Shown here piece after piece: positions 63,987 through 64,000 of a stretch of DNA of 64,000 nucleotides (the first letter of the stretch is position 1; the number at the start of each line of letters is the position of its first letter). Under the pieces are notes generated by a model that did not search any database, had not been told where the DNA came from, and saw only the letters and a program-made list of their open reading frames with translations. The translations under genes were made by a program, and so were the position numbers. Origin of the DNA: Paracoccus maritimus (GTDB taxonomy: Bacteria; Pseudomonadota; Alphaproteobacteria; Rhodobacterales; Rhodobacteraceae); assembly GCF_025195095.1 (NCBI RefSeq), contig NZ_JANAVZ010000002.1, forward strand, positions 62,001 to 126,000, written 5' to 3'.

Positions 63987-64000
63987 CCGCGCCCCCGGCC

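Noticed and set aside
1..64000. tRNA or rRNA genes, CRISPR arrays, insertion sequences, prophage
   Set aside because: No cloverleaf-like sequence, regularly spaced repeats, transposase or phage structural genes were seen; XerD is the housekeeping recombinase in a normal context.

Overview
The window is a contiguous piece of a GC-rich alphaproteobacterial chromosome, most likely Rhodobacteraceae and Paracoccus-like. The support is the nadA-nadB-nadC order, the lysC-ptsP pair, an opgGHC periplasmic-glucan operon, a class II DAHP synthase, a Hint-domain protein of the kind common in this family, and a perfect CtrA box. Coding is dense, with many 4-nt ATGA/GTGA start-stop overlaps. I found no rRNA, tRNA, insertion sequence, prophage or CRISPR array.

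Left flank (1-23.5 kb), mostly housekeeping: a fatty-acid catabolism group (thiolase fragment, GST, acyl-CoA dehydrogenase, two MerR regulators); two hot-dog thioesterases followed by a MATE exporter; a GNAT acetyltransferase; nadABC for de novo NAD synthesis; opgG-opgH-opgC for osmoregulated periplasmic glucans, with a good sigma-70-like promoter in front; lysC-ptsP; gatB-waaA-DUF1178; and a small lytic-transglycosylase lipoprotein.

Centre (23.9-50.4 kb), the distinctive part: a Wzx/Wzy-type surface-polysaccharide locus interleaved with a hybrid PKS/NRPS system. The polysaccharide genes encode an ExoY-like initiating sugar transferase, a Wzz-like chain-length protein, a degenerate tyrosine-kinase-like ATPase, a WecG/TagA-type transferase, a Wzy-like membrane protein, three GT2 enzymes, one GT4 enzyme and a Wzx-type flippase. 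Embedded in one tightly packed plus-strand run (30753-50397) are a 2136-residue PKS (KS-AT-KR-DH-ACP-TE), a 1521-residue NRPS (formyltransferase, remnant condensation domain, adenylation domain interrupted by a luciferase-like monooxygenase, carrier protein), a phosphopantetheinyl transferase, an SGNH hydrolase, and a fusion of a dead SGNH copy with a clan GH-A-like glycosidase. The packing implies that the PKS/NRPS product and the glycan are made together. I infer a polyketide or formyl-glycine-derived group on a polysaccharide, or a special lipid acceptor for it. The adenylation pocket reads DILQMGMIWK, close to the glycine code.

Right flank (50.4-64 kb): a DUF1330 protein, a Hint-domain protein with a CtrA box upstream, a GlxA/AraC regulator, class II DAHP synthase with a strong terminator, a flavin-dependent oxidoreductase, an EamA transporter with a lipid A-type acyltransferase, transketolase, a CorC/HlyC membrane protein, XerD and a secreted protein of unknown function cut close to the window edge.
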